Shown here piece after piece: positions 1-6,143 of a stretch of 9,363 bases of DNA. Where the stretch lies: NCBI GenBank assembly GCA_015057205.1, contig SVEW01000065.1, positions 1-9,363 on the forward strand, given 5' to 3'. A model generated the notes under the pieces. That model saw nothing but the letters and a program-made list of their open reading frames with translations, ran no database searches and had not been told where the DNA came from. Positions within the stretch are counted from its first letter, which is position 1. Every line of letters begins with the position of its first letter. This DNA comes from Lachnospiraceae bacterium (GTDB taxonomy: Bacteria > Bacillota > Clostridia > Lachnospirales > Lachnospiraceae). The translations under genes and the position numbers were made by a program.

Positions 1-346
1 ATAATACCACATCTCCCACCTTCGTGTGGGCAACCTTGCCAATTTTGGTTAAATATTCTTTGTTAATTGCTTCCTGATAGCTTTCGGAAAAATCAACAGC
101 TTCCACCAATCTTCCAATTAGCGGTATATTCTTTATCGAATCGGCAAAACTTTTCGAGGTATTCACGCCAATGGATAATCCTCCCACCAAGACTACACAT
201 GCAATTGCCAGATTACGCACGCTTACCAGTGCACGATGACGCCATACTCTTTTCTTTACACGCTTGGTAACAACCGGCATTTCCATCATTTCCGGCATCG
301 CCTTTACCTCATTCATCATCTGATTCAATTCATCCCATCGATTCAT
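1..346 (-). CDS. Membrane anti-sigma factor (RsiV/DUF4179-like), partial
   Basis: Only the first 115 codons are in the window; the gene runs off the left edge. The ATG (346-344) overlaps the sigma-factor stop as ATGA, the usual translational coupling of an ECF sigma with its cognate anti-sigma. Residues 1-38 are a cytoplasmic part ending in a basic stretch (KRVKKRVWRHR). Residues about 39-61 form one membrane segment, followed by VNTSKSFADSIKNIPLIGRL. From memory, this post-membrane pattern (NTS..FA..I..IP..G) resembles RsiV and DUF4179 anti-sigma proteins, whose external domain holds the sensing part. That domain lies almost entirely outside the window, so family and signal cannot be settled. 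The inferred role is to hold the sigma factor at the membrane until a cell-envelope signal releases it. No zinc-binding HxxxCxxC motif is visible in the N-terminus, so it is not a ZAS-type anti-sigma. Confidence 0.75.
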   Translation of the reverse strand, partial: MNRWDELNQMMNEVKAMPEMMEMPVVTKRVKKRVWRHRALVSVRNLAIACVVLVGGLSIGVNTSKSFADSIKNIPLIGRLVEAVDFSESYQEAINKEYLTKIGKVAHTKVGDVVL

Positions 347-816
347 GCCACTTCCTCCTCTTCAAGTTCCATACGTAATAACCCAAGCGCTTTTCGCATT
401 CTTGTCGCCACCGTTCCCTGCGGACACTCGGTCAATTCTGCAATTTCTACAATCGTATAACCACCAAAGAATTTCAACAAAATCACCTGTCGATACTTCT
501 CCGGCAACTTCATAAGCGCTTCCTTTAGCGGAAGATTCTCAATTTCGGATGGACTTGCATCCTCCGGCAACTCCTCGATGCCCACCTGCTTTTTGTAATG
601 CTTGTACTTTGTGTTGCAGACATTCATCAGAATTCTTACCAGCCACGTCTCGAAAAACTGCGGCTGTTTCAATTGTTTTTTCTTTAGATACCCTTTGTAA
701 ATCGCTTCGTCCACTGCATCCACCGCCATACTCTCGCTGTTAAAGTACGGATAAGCGATTGCATACAACTTCTTTCGAACCGACTCCACTCTGTCAAAAA
801 ATTCCTGCTCCTTCAT
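343..816 (-). CDS. ECF-type RNA polymerase sigma factor (SigV-like)
   Basis: A 157-residue sigma-70 family protein with only regions 2 and 4, the ECF layout and usual ECF length. Residues about 10-73 fit region 2 (core binding and -10 recognition; FFETWLVRILMNVCNTKYK is the typical end of region 2). Residues about 95-150 fit region 4: LPEKYRQVILLKFFGGYTI leads into the helix-turn-helix around 119-143. Both regions look intact. The ATG at 816 has GGGAGA 4 bases upstream. The stop overlaps the start of the membrane anti-sigma gene by 4 bases (ATGA), which supports a two-gene sensing unit. It is separated from selA by a hairpin terminator and 114 bases, so it is probably transcribed separately. 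ECF sigmas often activate their own promoter, but I see no convincing ECF or housekeeping promoter in the gap. Closest remembered relatives are SigV-type factors; the subgroup is uncertain. Confidence 0.88.
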   Translation of the reverse strand: MKEQEFFDRVESVRKKLYAIAYPYFNSESMAVDAVDEAIYKGYLKKKQLKQPQFFETWLVRILMNVCNTKYKHYKKQVGIEELPEDASPSEIENLPLKEALMKLPEKYRQVILLKFFGGYTIVEIAELTECPQGTVATRMRKALGLLRMELEEEEVA

Positions 817-930
817 GTCTTCTCCCTTTTCTATTTTGGGTTCTAATGACCCTTTCTATATCTTAGACAATCCTAGGGGTGTATTTTATTTCCATTTTTA
901 AAATTTTTAGTAAAAATCCCCACATAATTC
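817..930 (-). other. Intergenic region upstream of the sigma factor
   Basis: This AT-rich gap should hold the promoter for the sigma/anti-sigma pair. Read on the minus strand it has TAAAAT and TATAGA hexamers that could be -10 elements, but neither has a good -35 at 16-18 bases. No clear ECF-type -35 (AAC-rich) with a CGTC-like -10 is seen. The only firm element is the ribosome site GGGAGA just before the sigma start. Confidence 0.4.
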
Positions 931-953
931 AAAAGCGGTGCATCACGCACCGC
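931..953 (-). terminator. Rho-independent terminator after selA
   Basis: A perfect 7-bp stem (GCGGTGC at 935-941 pairing with GCACCGC at 947-953) with a 5-base loop lies 5 bases past the selA stop. On the minus strand it is followed by TTTT and then GAATT, so the U-tract is short and termination may be incomplete. Confidence 0.72.
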
Positions 954-958
954 CCAAC

Positions 959-2356
959 CTACATCTTCGCTTTTATGGTAGCCACCACTGCATCAAACTC
1001 ATCTTCGTACATGGTACGCAAATCCAGCAGTAAGCTCTCCTCGCTGACACGCACGATAATCGGCAACTCGCCTTCCCGCAAGGTTGCGGCAAACGCCTCG
1101 GCATTCATGCCCTCTTTGCCAAGCATCACGGCATAGCTTTTCAGTAACTCACCCGGTAACGAGCCACCGCCAATTGGAGTTTCCGTCTTCACAATAGACA
1201 CGTTCACTTCCTTCGGCAATGCTGCAACCAGCTTTCCTGCCAAACTATCCGCTTTTTCCTTTAATTCTTCCACCGGCATCGTCATACGGGACAAAACCGG
1301 AATGTGTTCCACCGCATAGTGCTCATCCTCATACATAGATAGTACCGTCTCAAGCATCGCTGCTGTGCACTTGTCAATACGCATAGCTCTGGTTAACGGA
1401 TGCTTCTTGCATTTCGCAATCCACTCTTTTTTACCCACTAAAATACCGGCCTGTGGTCCGCCAAGCAATTTATCTCCGCTAAAGCATACCACATCCACGC
1501 CTGCTGCAATGCTTTCCTGCACCGTCGGCTCTTTACGCAGACCGTAACGGGAAAGGTCAATTAACACACCACTTCCCAAGTCTTCCATAACCGGAATACC
1601 TGTCTTCTTCGCCAAGGCACACAATTCGTCCCTCTCCACGCTTTGGGTAAAACCAATTAGTTTATAGTTACTGGTATGTACTTTTAAGAATGCACCCGTC
1701 TCTTCCGTAATGGCGTCTTCGTAATCTTCAAGCCTCGTTTTGTTCGTGGTTCCTACTTCCACGCGCTGACAACCGCTCTGGTCAATGATATCAGGAATAC
1801 GGAACTTTCCGCCAATCTCAATCTGCTCGCCACGGGATACAATGACTTCCTTGCCATCGCCTACCGCACTGACCATCAAAAGTGCTGCCGCCGCATTATT
1901 GTTCACCGCCATGGCCGCCTCTGCACCGGTCAGTCGACATAAAAGTTCTTCGAAATGTGAATAGCGTTCCCCTCTTTTCCCCTCCGAAAGATTATATTCG
2001 AGGTTCATATAGCCTTTCATCTGCTCCATAAGCTTCTCAAGGGCAATGGGCGGTAATGGTGCACGTCCTAAATTGGTGTGCAAAATCACGCCGGTGGCGT
2101 TTACCACATGCTTCAAATTTGCTTCCTTATGGTCTTCCACCTTATGAAGAACCCGCTCTTGTATGGTCTGCACAAAGTTCTCAAGAATCTCCTCGGAGGG
2201 ATTTTCATTTAACTTCTTTCGCAATTCTTCTAACGCATCCCTCAGAATTGTGACCACCGGCTCCTTGCCGAACCGTTCGATAGCGCCCTGTAACTTGGGA
2301 TCGCTCATTAGTACGTCAACTTTGGGAATTTTACGGAACAATTCGTTTTTATTCAT
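959..2356 (-). CDS. selA: L-seryl-tRNA(Sec) selenium transferase SelA
   Basis: SelA is a cytoplasmic PLP enzyme that converts seryl-tRNA(Sec) to selenocysteyl-tRNA(Sec) with selenophosphate from SelD; SelB then delivers it at UGA codons. From the ATG at 2356 the protein is 465 residues, the family's usual size. Visible hallmarks are the N-terminal tRNA-binding part (residues 1-75), NATGVILHTNLGRAPL near 86-101, the core motif YNLSEGKRGERYSH near 121-134, and SGDKLLGGPQAG around 293-304, where Lys296 should bind PLP. I prefer this ATG to a TTG 21 bases upstream because AAGG sits 5 bases before it and MNKNELFRKIP is a typical SelA start. It follows isocitrate dehydrogenase after 53 bases holding a possible promoter. 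selB, selD and the tRNA gene selC, frequent neighbours, are not in the window, and no gene here is recognisably a selenoprotein. Confidence 0.96.
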   Translation of the reverse strand: MNKNELFRKIPKVDVLMSDPKLQGAIERFGKEPVVTILRDALEELRKKLNENPSEEILENFVQTIQERVLHKVEDHKEANLKHVVNATGVILHTNLGRAPLPPIALEKLMEQMKGYMNLEYNLSEGKRGERYSHFEELLCRLTGAEAAMAVNNNAAAALLMVSAVGDGKEVIVSRGEQIEIGGKFRIPDIIDQSGCQRVEVGTTNKTRLEDYEDAITEETGAFLKVHTSNYKLIGFTQSVERDELCALAKKTGIPVMEDLGSGVLIDLSRYGLRKEPTVQESIAAGVDVVCFSGDKLLGGPQAGILVGKKEWIAKCKKHPLTRAMRIDKCTAAMLETVLSMYEDEHYAVEHIPVLSRMTMPVEELKEKADSLAGKLVAALPKEVNVSIVKTETPIGGGSLPGELLKSYAVMLGKEGMNAEAFAATLREGELPIIVRVSEESLLLDLRTMYEDEFDAVVATIKAKM

Positions 2357-2397
2357 AAATACCTTCGTCCTTTGCAATCTAATTTTTCAATCAACCT

Positions 2398-2406
2398 ATT
2401 ATAACA
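2398..2406 (-). promoter_or_regulatory. Possible extended -10 promoter for selA
   Basis: On the minus strand the short gap between the isocitrate dehydrogenase stop and selA contains TGTTATAAT, a consensus TATAAT with the TGn extension. No good -35 is visible (about TGGGAA at 17 bases), which extended -10 promoters can tolerate. Transcription would start near 2391 and give a 5' leader of about 35 bases. No terminator separates the genes, so read-through from the operon is also possible. Confidence 0.45.
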
Positions 2407-2409
2407 TAA

Positions 2410-3558
2410 TTAGTCGATTTTTCCCAGCACATACTCCGCAAAATCCTTGCAGGTAGAGCCCTCCTTTGTTCCGGTAACCACCAGTTTTTTCTCGGTTTCA
2501 CAGCATAGCTGTAACACCTGTTCCAGCTTATCGGCATGTTCTACCAAACCGATGTGGCGAAGCATCATTTCCACTGCCTTAAAAATGCTGGATGGATTCG
2601 CATACTCTGCCAATCCTTCTTCCACCATACGCGGTGCCGAACCATGAATGGCTTCAAACATCGCATACTGATCGCCCAGATTTGCACTGCCCGCCGTTCC
2701 GACGCCCCCTTGGATCTGTGCCGCTTCATCGGTAATGATATCTCCGTACAAATTTGGCAAAACAAACACCTGGAATCGTCTTCGCATCTCTTTGTTCACA
2801 AGATTCGCAGTCATAATGTCAATGTACCAGTCCTCCGCATTCACCTCCGGATACGCCTTAGCCACCTCATTACAAATCTTTGAGAACTTACCGTCAGTTT
2901 TTTTCATAATATTAGCCTTGGTAACAATGGCAACCTGATTTTTTCCGTTTTTACGGGCAAACTCGAAGGCCGCACGCGCAATTCGCTTCGTTCCGCAATC
3001 AGTGATTACTTTAAAGTCCATGGCCAAATCTCCCGGGATTTCCACACCGCTGCTTCCAAGCACATACTCACCCTCGGTATTTTCCCGGAAAAACATCCAG
3101 TCAATGCCTTCTTCCGGTACCCGAACCGGGCGCACATTGGCATACAAATCCAGTTCCCGTCGCAAAAAAACGTTGGCACTTTCCATGGTGCCGCCCTTCG
3201 GCGTGGTGGTCGGTCCTTTTAAAATAACATCGCAAGCCTTCATCTGTTCAAGCACCTCAGCAGGAACCGCTTCTCCTTTGGCCATACGATTCTCAATCGT
3301 GAGTCCCCGGATTTCCTTTAGGGTAACCTTTCCCTCATCCAGCTCCTTTTTCAAAAGTTTTTCCAACAAACGTCTCGCTTGTTCCATAATCACCGGACCG
3401 ATGCCGTCCCCACCGCAAAGACCAATGGTTATGGTAGTTAATGCACTAAAATCCTTCGGTATAGTTGCTTCCTGCATTTTTTCACAACGGGCAATCTGCT
3501 GACGCAGTACCTTTTCGTACTGCGCCATCGCATCCTGAATATAGGCTTCCTTATTCAT
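2410..3558 (-). CDS. icd: Isocitrate dehydrogenase (isocitrate/isopropylmalate dehydrogenase family)
   Basis: It catalyses oxidative decarboxylation of isocitrate to 2-oxoglutarate, the last step of this operon's route to glutamate. The protein is 382 residues from the ATG at 3558. The start is chosen for GGAGG 8 bases upstream; an in-frame TTG at 3594 would run into aconitase. Residues about 43-55 carry the N-terminal family motif (ITIGLCGGDGIGP). Ser127 and Asn129 in GGTMESANV match the isocitrate-binding Ser/Asn of bacterial isocitrate dehydrogenase, which favours this over isopropylmalate dehydrogenase. Also seen are R133 and R143, Y165 (ENTEGEY), K214 (TKANIMK), and metal-binding D273 and D277 (YGDIITDEA). 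The coenzyme-specificity loop is HGSAPRM (305-311): Arg-Met replaces the Lys-Tyr of NADP enzymes and the Asp-Ile of NAD enzymes, so the cofactor is unclear. It lies 16 bases after aconitase. Confidence 0.9.
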   Translation of the reverse strand: MNKEAYIQDAMAQYEKVLRQQIARCEKMQEATIPKDFSALTTITIGLCGGDGIGPVIMEQARRLLEKLLKKELDEGKVTLKEIRGLTIENRMAKGEAVPAEVLEQMKACDVILKGPTTTPKGGTMESANVFLRRELDLYANVRPVRVPEEGIDWMFFRENTEGEYVLGSSGVEIPGDLAMDFKVITDCGTKRIARAAFEFARKNGKNQVAIVTKANIMKKTDGKFSKICNEVAKAYPEVNAEDWYIDIMTANLVNKEMRRRFQVFVLPNLYGDIITDEAAQIQGGVGTAGSANLGDQYAMFEAIHGSAPRMVEEGLAEYANPSSIFKAVEMMLRHIGLVEHADKLEQVLQLCCETEKKLVVTGTKEGSTCKDFAEYVLGKID

Positions 3559-3574
3559 GGTTATTTCCTCCGCA

Positions 3575-4561
3575 TTATAAATTCCCCTGACCAATGTATT
3601 TCAGCAATCCCCCGGCCTTCAGAATTCCTCTTTGGCGCTGGGTAAAATCACAGGTCAATGCCGCGCATTCCTTCGTAGTTTCGTTTACCAACGTAAGTTT
3701 TCCGCATTCCAGTCCCTGCAAAATATCCTGTAAGGCCAGGCTGTCTCCCTTGGTAAATTTCTCGTAATCCTCCGGATTTGCAAACGTTAACGGCAAAATA
3801 CCTACATTAATCAGGTTCGCCGCATGAATCCTTGCAAAGCTCTTAGCAATTACAGCTCGCACCCCAAGATACATCGGCACCAAAGCCGCATGCTCTCTGG
3901 AAGAACCCTGTCCATAGTTGCTTCCGCCGATAACAATACTCTGTCCCGCTTGCTTAGCCCGCTCCGGGAATGTTTTGTCGCACACACCGAAACAGAATTT
4001 TGACAAAAATGGAATATTGGAACGATACGGCAAAATCTTCGCTCCAGCCGGCATAATGTGATCTGTGGTGATGTTGTCTCCCACTTTTAACACCAATGGA
4101 GCTTTCAAACTATCCGTTAACGCATGTCCCTCCGGGAAAGGTTTGATATTCGGTCCTCTGAAAATCTCCAGCCCCTCTGCTTCTTCTACCGATGCCGGTG
4201 GAATAATGGCACTGTCATCGATTTTGAACGTTTCCGGCATTTCCACCTTTGGCATGGTCCCCAGTAACGTCGGATCCGTAATTTTCCCCGTAAGCGCTGC
4301 TGCCACCGCTGTTTCCGGGGAAACCAGATAAACCTGTGCATCCGCAACGCCGGAGCGACCTTCAAAGTTTCGGTTAAAGGTTCGCAAAGACACACCACCG
4401 GAATTTGGCGAAAATCCCATTCCGATACATGGACCGCAGGCACACTCAAGTACTCTTGCACCACTGGCAAGAATATCCGATAAGGCACCACATTCCGCCA
4501 ACATACTCAGCACCTGTTTCGATCCCGGTGAAATGGACAAGCTAACCTTCGGTGAAAGCAC
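3575..4561 (-). CDS. Aconitate hydratase, C-terminal part (from GTG restart)
   Basis: The longest open frame after the internal stop starts at a GTG at 4561 and encodes 328 residues. It carries PGSKQVL, then ECACGPCIG with two [4Fe-4S] ligands (Cys42 and Cys45 of this part), TFNRNFEGRSG near 83-93, and the swivel domain with GGSNYGQGSSREHAA near 211-225, which supplies catalytic Ser and Arg in aconitases. The GTG is preceded by TAAGGAAAA: the stop itself overlaps a short ribosome site (AAGGA) with only 3 bases of spacing, so re-initiation is conceivable but not strong. If made, this part would have to combine with the N-terminal part to build the cluster, since the third ligand lies there. 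It ends 16 bases before the isocitrate dehydrogenase start. Confidence 0.6.
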   Translation of the reverse strand: MLSPKVSLSISPGSKQVLSMLAECGALSDILASGARVLECACGPCIGMGFSPNSGGVSLRTFNRNFEGRSGVADAQVYLVSPETAVAAALTGKITDPTLLGTMPKVEMPETFKIDDSAIIPPASVEEAEGLEIFRGPNIKPFPEGHALTDSLKAPLVLKVGDNITTDHIMPAGAKILPYRSNIPFLSKFCFGVCDKTFPERAKQAGQSIVIGGSNYGQGSSREHAALVPMYLGVRAVIAKSFARIHAANLINVGILPLTFANPEDYEKFTKGDSLALQDILQGLECGKLTLVNETTKECAALTCDFTQRQRGILKAGGLLKYIGQGNL

Positions 4562-4567
4562 TTTTCC

Positions 4568-5506
4568 TTACAAAAGGGCCGCTACCTTCAGCATATCGTA
4601 TAAGGAAGAATTGGTACAAGAGCCGATGCACACCTGATCCACCTTCGTCCCCTTAAGGCTATCCACCGCCACCACATTATCCGGGGTGTGGGGACACGCA
4701 ATCATCGGTTTTAACGCAGACAAATCTATCTCTATCACGCGATCGTAGGTTGCGTCCGGATCGCTGGCCAATTCTACATAGTCTTCCTGTCTTCCCTGGG
4801 CTTTTAAAAATGCCTCCGTCACTTCATCCGACGGAAAAATGGATGTAGTCGCTCCCAGTTCTGTTCCCATATTGGCGATGGTGGCCCGTTCCGGCACAGA
4901 CAAGGTTTTCACGCCTTCGCCACCCCATTCAATGATGGAACCCACACCACCTTTCACCGAAAGGATACGAAGAATTTCCAGACTAACATCTTTTGCCGTC
5001 ACAAACTCCCTCAGTTGTCCCACAAGGTTCACTCTTACCATCTTTGGCATGGTGATGTAGTACGCACCGCCTCCCATGGCTACCGCAACGTCCAGACCAC
5101 CGGCCCCTAAGGCCAACATGCCGATACCGCCACCGGTTGGCGTATGGCTATCGGATCCAATCAGGGTCTTTCCAGGTTTTCCAAAACGCTCTAGATGTAC
5201 CTGATGACAAATACCATTTCCCGGTCTTGAAAAATACAAGCCGTATTTTTCCGCCATGGACTGAATAAACTTGTGATCGTCTGCATTTTCAAATCCGGAC
5301 TGCAACGTATTGTGATCCACATAGGCAACAGAGCACTCCGTCCGAACCCGCTTAACTCCCATGGTTTCAAATTCTAAATATGCCATCGTTCCCGTAGCGT
5401 CCTGCGTCAATGTTTGATCGATACGAAGGGCAATCTCCGTTCCGGGTATCATTTCTCCGCTAATCAGATGCTCTTTTATTATTTTTTCAGCTATGCTAAG
5501 TCCCAT
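4568..5506 (-). CDS. Aconitate hydratase, N-terminal part (ends at internal TAA)
   Basis: This 312-residue open frame is the first half of an Aquifex-type aconitase, which interconverts citrate and isocitrate through cis-aconitate. Visible are DQTLTQDATGTMAYLEF near residues 29-45, SRPGNGICHQVHLERFG, GSDSHTPTGGGIGMLALGAGG (active-site Asp-Ser-His region) and, close to the end, VCIGSCTNSS with Cys297 as the first [4Fe-4S] ligand. It stops 15 residues later. Alone it lacks the other two cluster cysteines and the swivel domain, so it cannot be an active enzyme. The ATG at 5506 follows the GntR stop by one base (TAAGATG), with GGGAG inside the end of the GntR gene as ribosome site, so translation is coupled to the regulator. 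Confidence 0.75.
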   Translation of the reverse strand: MGLSIAEKIIKEHLISGEMIPGTEIALRIDQTLTQDATGTMAYLEFETMGVKRVRTECSVAYVDHNTLQSGFENADDHKFIQSMAEKYGLYFSRPGNGICHQVHLERFGKPGKTLIGSDSHTPTGGGIGMLALGAGGLDVAVAMGGGAYYITMPKMVRVNLVGQLREFVTAKDVSLEILRILSVKGGVGSIIEWGGEGVKTLSVPERATIANMGTELGATTSIFPSDEVTEAFLKAQGRQEDYVELASDPDATYDRVIEIDLSALKPMIACPHTPDNVVAVDSLKGTKVDQVCIGSCTNSSLYDMLKVAALL

Positions 5507-5507
5507 C

Positions 5508-6143
5508 TTACGCTCCCTTCCGAATACTCTCGTATGCGTGGCGAATATGCTCTAACATGAGCTTTTCCGCCTTGTCTTTATCTCTTTCTTTGATTGCTTC
5601 AAAAATGGCACGGTGTTCTTCCACCGAGTGTAAGCTTCGATCCGTGTTTTCCAAAGAAGCTTTTCTATACTTCAAAAGTTTATGGTGAATCGGCGACAGC
5701 ACCGATTGATAAATAGGACTTTTGCAGCAAATATAAATCATATCATGGAAATCCGTATCCAAATTGCGCAATCGATCCAGGTTATGTTTCATTTCAAAAA
5801 ACTCCTGTTGCTCCACAATCTCTTCCAATTTTTGCAAAGATTCCGCATCCATTTTCTCCACTGCCATCACACATACACCAGGTTCTAGGCGCATTTTAAT
5901 CTCGTACATGTCCATTACATCCTGATATGTAATGCCAAGTACCACGGTTCCCATGGCTGTCGTCTCCACCAATCGCTCATTTTGTAACCGGGCAAGAGCC
6001 TCGCGAATCGGAGTCCTACTAACGCTCAACTCCTCTGTAAGCCTGGATTCACTCAGCACTTCTCCAACCGGATAATCTCCGTTTAAAATCTTTTGCTCTA
6101 TTACCTCATACACCTGGTCTGCCAGGGATACATTTTTATACAT
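5508..6143 (-). CDS. GntR-family transcriptional regulator, FadR/FCD subfamily
   Basis: A 211-residue DNA-binding repressor-type protein. Residues 5-72 form the winged helix-turn-helix (LSESRLTEELSVSRTPIREA with VSRTPIREAL as the recognition helix region). Residues about 75-205 form an all-helical FCD effector domain. Likely metal ligands are Asp129 and His133 (DTDFH), His177 (EEHRAI) and His199 (EHIRH), the set that in FCD proteins often holds a metal-bound carboxylate ligand. Its ATG overlaps the Re-citrate synthase end by 8 bases, with GGAGGAG 7 bases upstream, and its stop is one base from the aconitase start. Being encoded inside the citrate/aconitate/isocitrate operon suggests that it controls this operon in response to a carboxylate of the pathway. 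The palindrome at 7569-7580 has the TnGT..ACnA shape bound by this subfamily. The effector is not shown by the sequence. Confidence 0.93.
   Translation of the reverse strand: MYKNVSLADQVYEVIEQKILNGDYPVGEVLSESRLTEELSVSRTPIREALARLQNERLVETTAMGTVVLGITYQDVMDMYEIKMRLEPGVCVMAVEKMDAESLQKLEEIVEQQEFFEMKHNLDRLRNLDTDFHDMIYICCKSPIYQSVLSPIHHKLLKYRKASLENTDRSLHSVEEHRAIFEAIKERDKDKAEKLMLEHIRHAYESIRKGA

Larger units (their letters stand above)
3575..5506 (-). pseudogene. acn: Aconitate hydratase gene interrupted by one in-frame TAA
   Basis: The two aconitase reading frames here are one gene of 644 codons in a single frame, with codon 313 (4570-4568) being TAA. Around the break the reading is KVAALL, stop, GKVLSPKVSLSISPGSK. 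From family memory this position reads ILKGKTVHP, so the stop sits exactly where a Lys normally stands and nothing is inserted or lost. AAA to TAA is one base change, as are CAA to TAA and GAA to TAA. Both flanks keep all expected motifs and show no other damage, which argues for a recent mutation, a sequence error, or retained function by stop-restart, not an old decaying gene. At 642 sense codons the whole matches Aquifex-type aconitases of about 640-660 residues. TAA is neither the selenocysteine (UGA) nor the pyrrolysine (UAG) codon, so known recoding does not explain it. Confidence 0.8.

Noticed and set aside
817..930. Promoter for the sigma factor at TAAAAT or TATAGA
   Set aside because: No matching -35 at acceptable spacing, so no specific promoter is annotated.
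2357..2377. TTG start for selA seven codons upstream
   Set aside because: The ATG at 2356 has AAGG at good spacing and a typical SelA N-terminus, while the TTG extension covers that ribosome site.
3002..3502. Long plus-strand open frame of 166 codons
   Set aside because: It lies fully antisense to isocitrate dehydrogenase, is Ser/Pro-rich without recognisable motifs, and has no reason for a separate gene. The same applies to the other plus-strand frames in the window.
3559..3594. TTG start for isocitrate dehydrogenase twelve codons upstream
   Set aside because: It would overlap the aconitase end and include the GGAGG site that serves the ATG at 3558.
4568..4570. Recoding of the aconitase stop as selenocysteine or pyrrolysine, suggested by nearby selA
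   Set aside because: The codon is TAA, not TGA or TAG, and the family position is normally Lys, so selenocysteine insertion is not a sensible explanation.
4559..4570. Frameshift as the cause of the split aconitase
   Set aside because: Both halves are in the same frame: 5506 and 4561 differ by 945 bases, a multiple of three, and the alignment runs through without lost residues.
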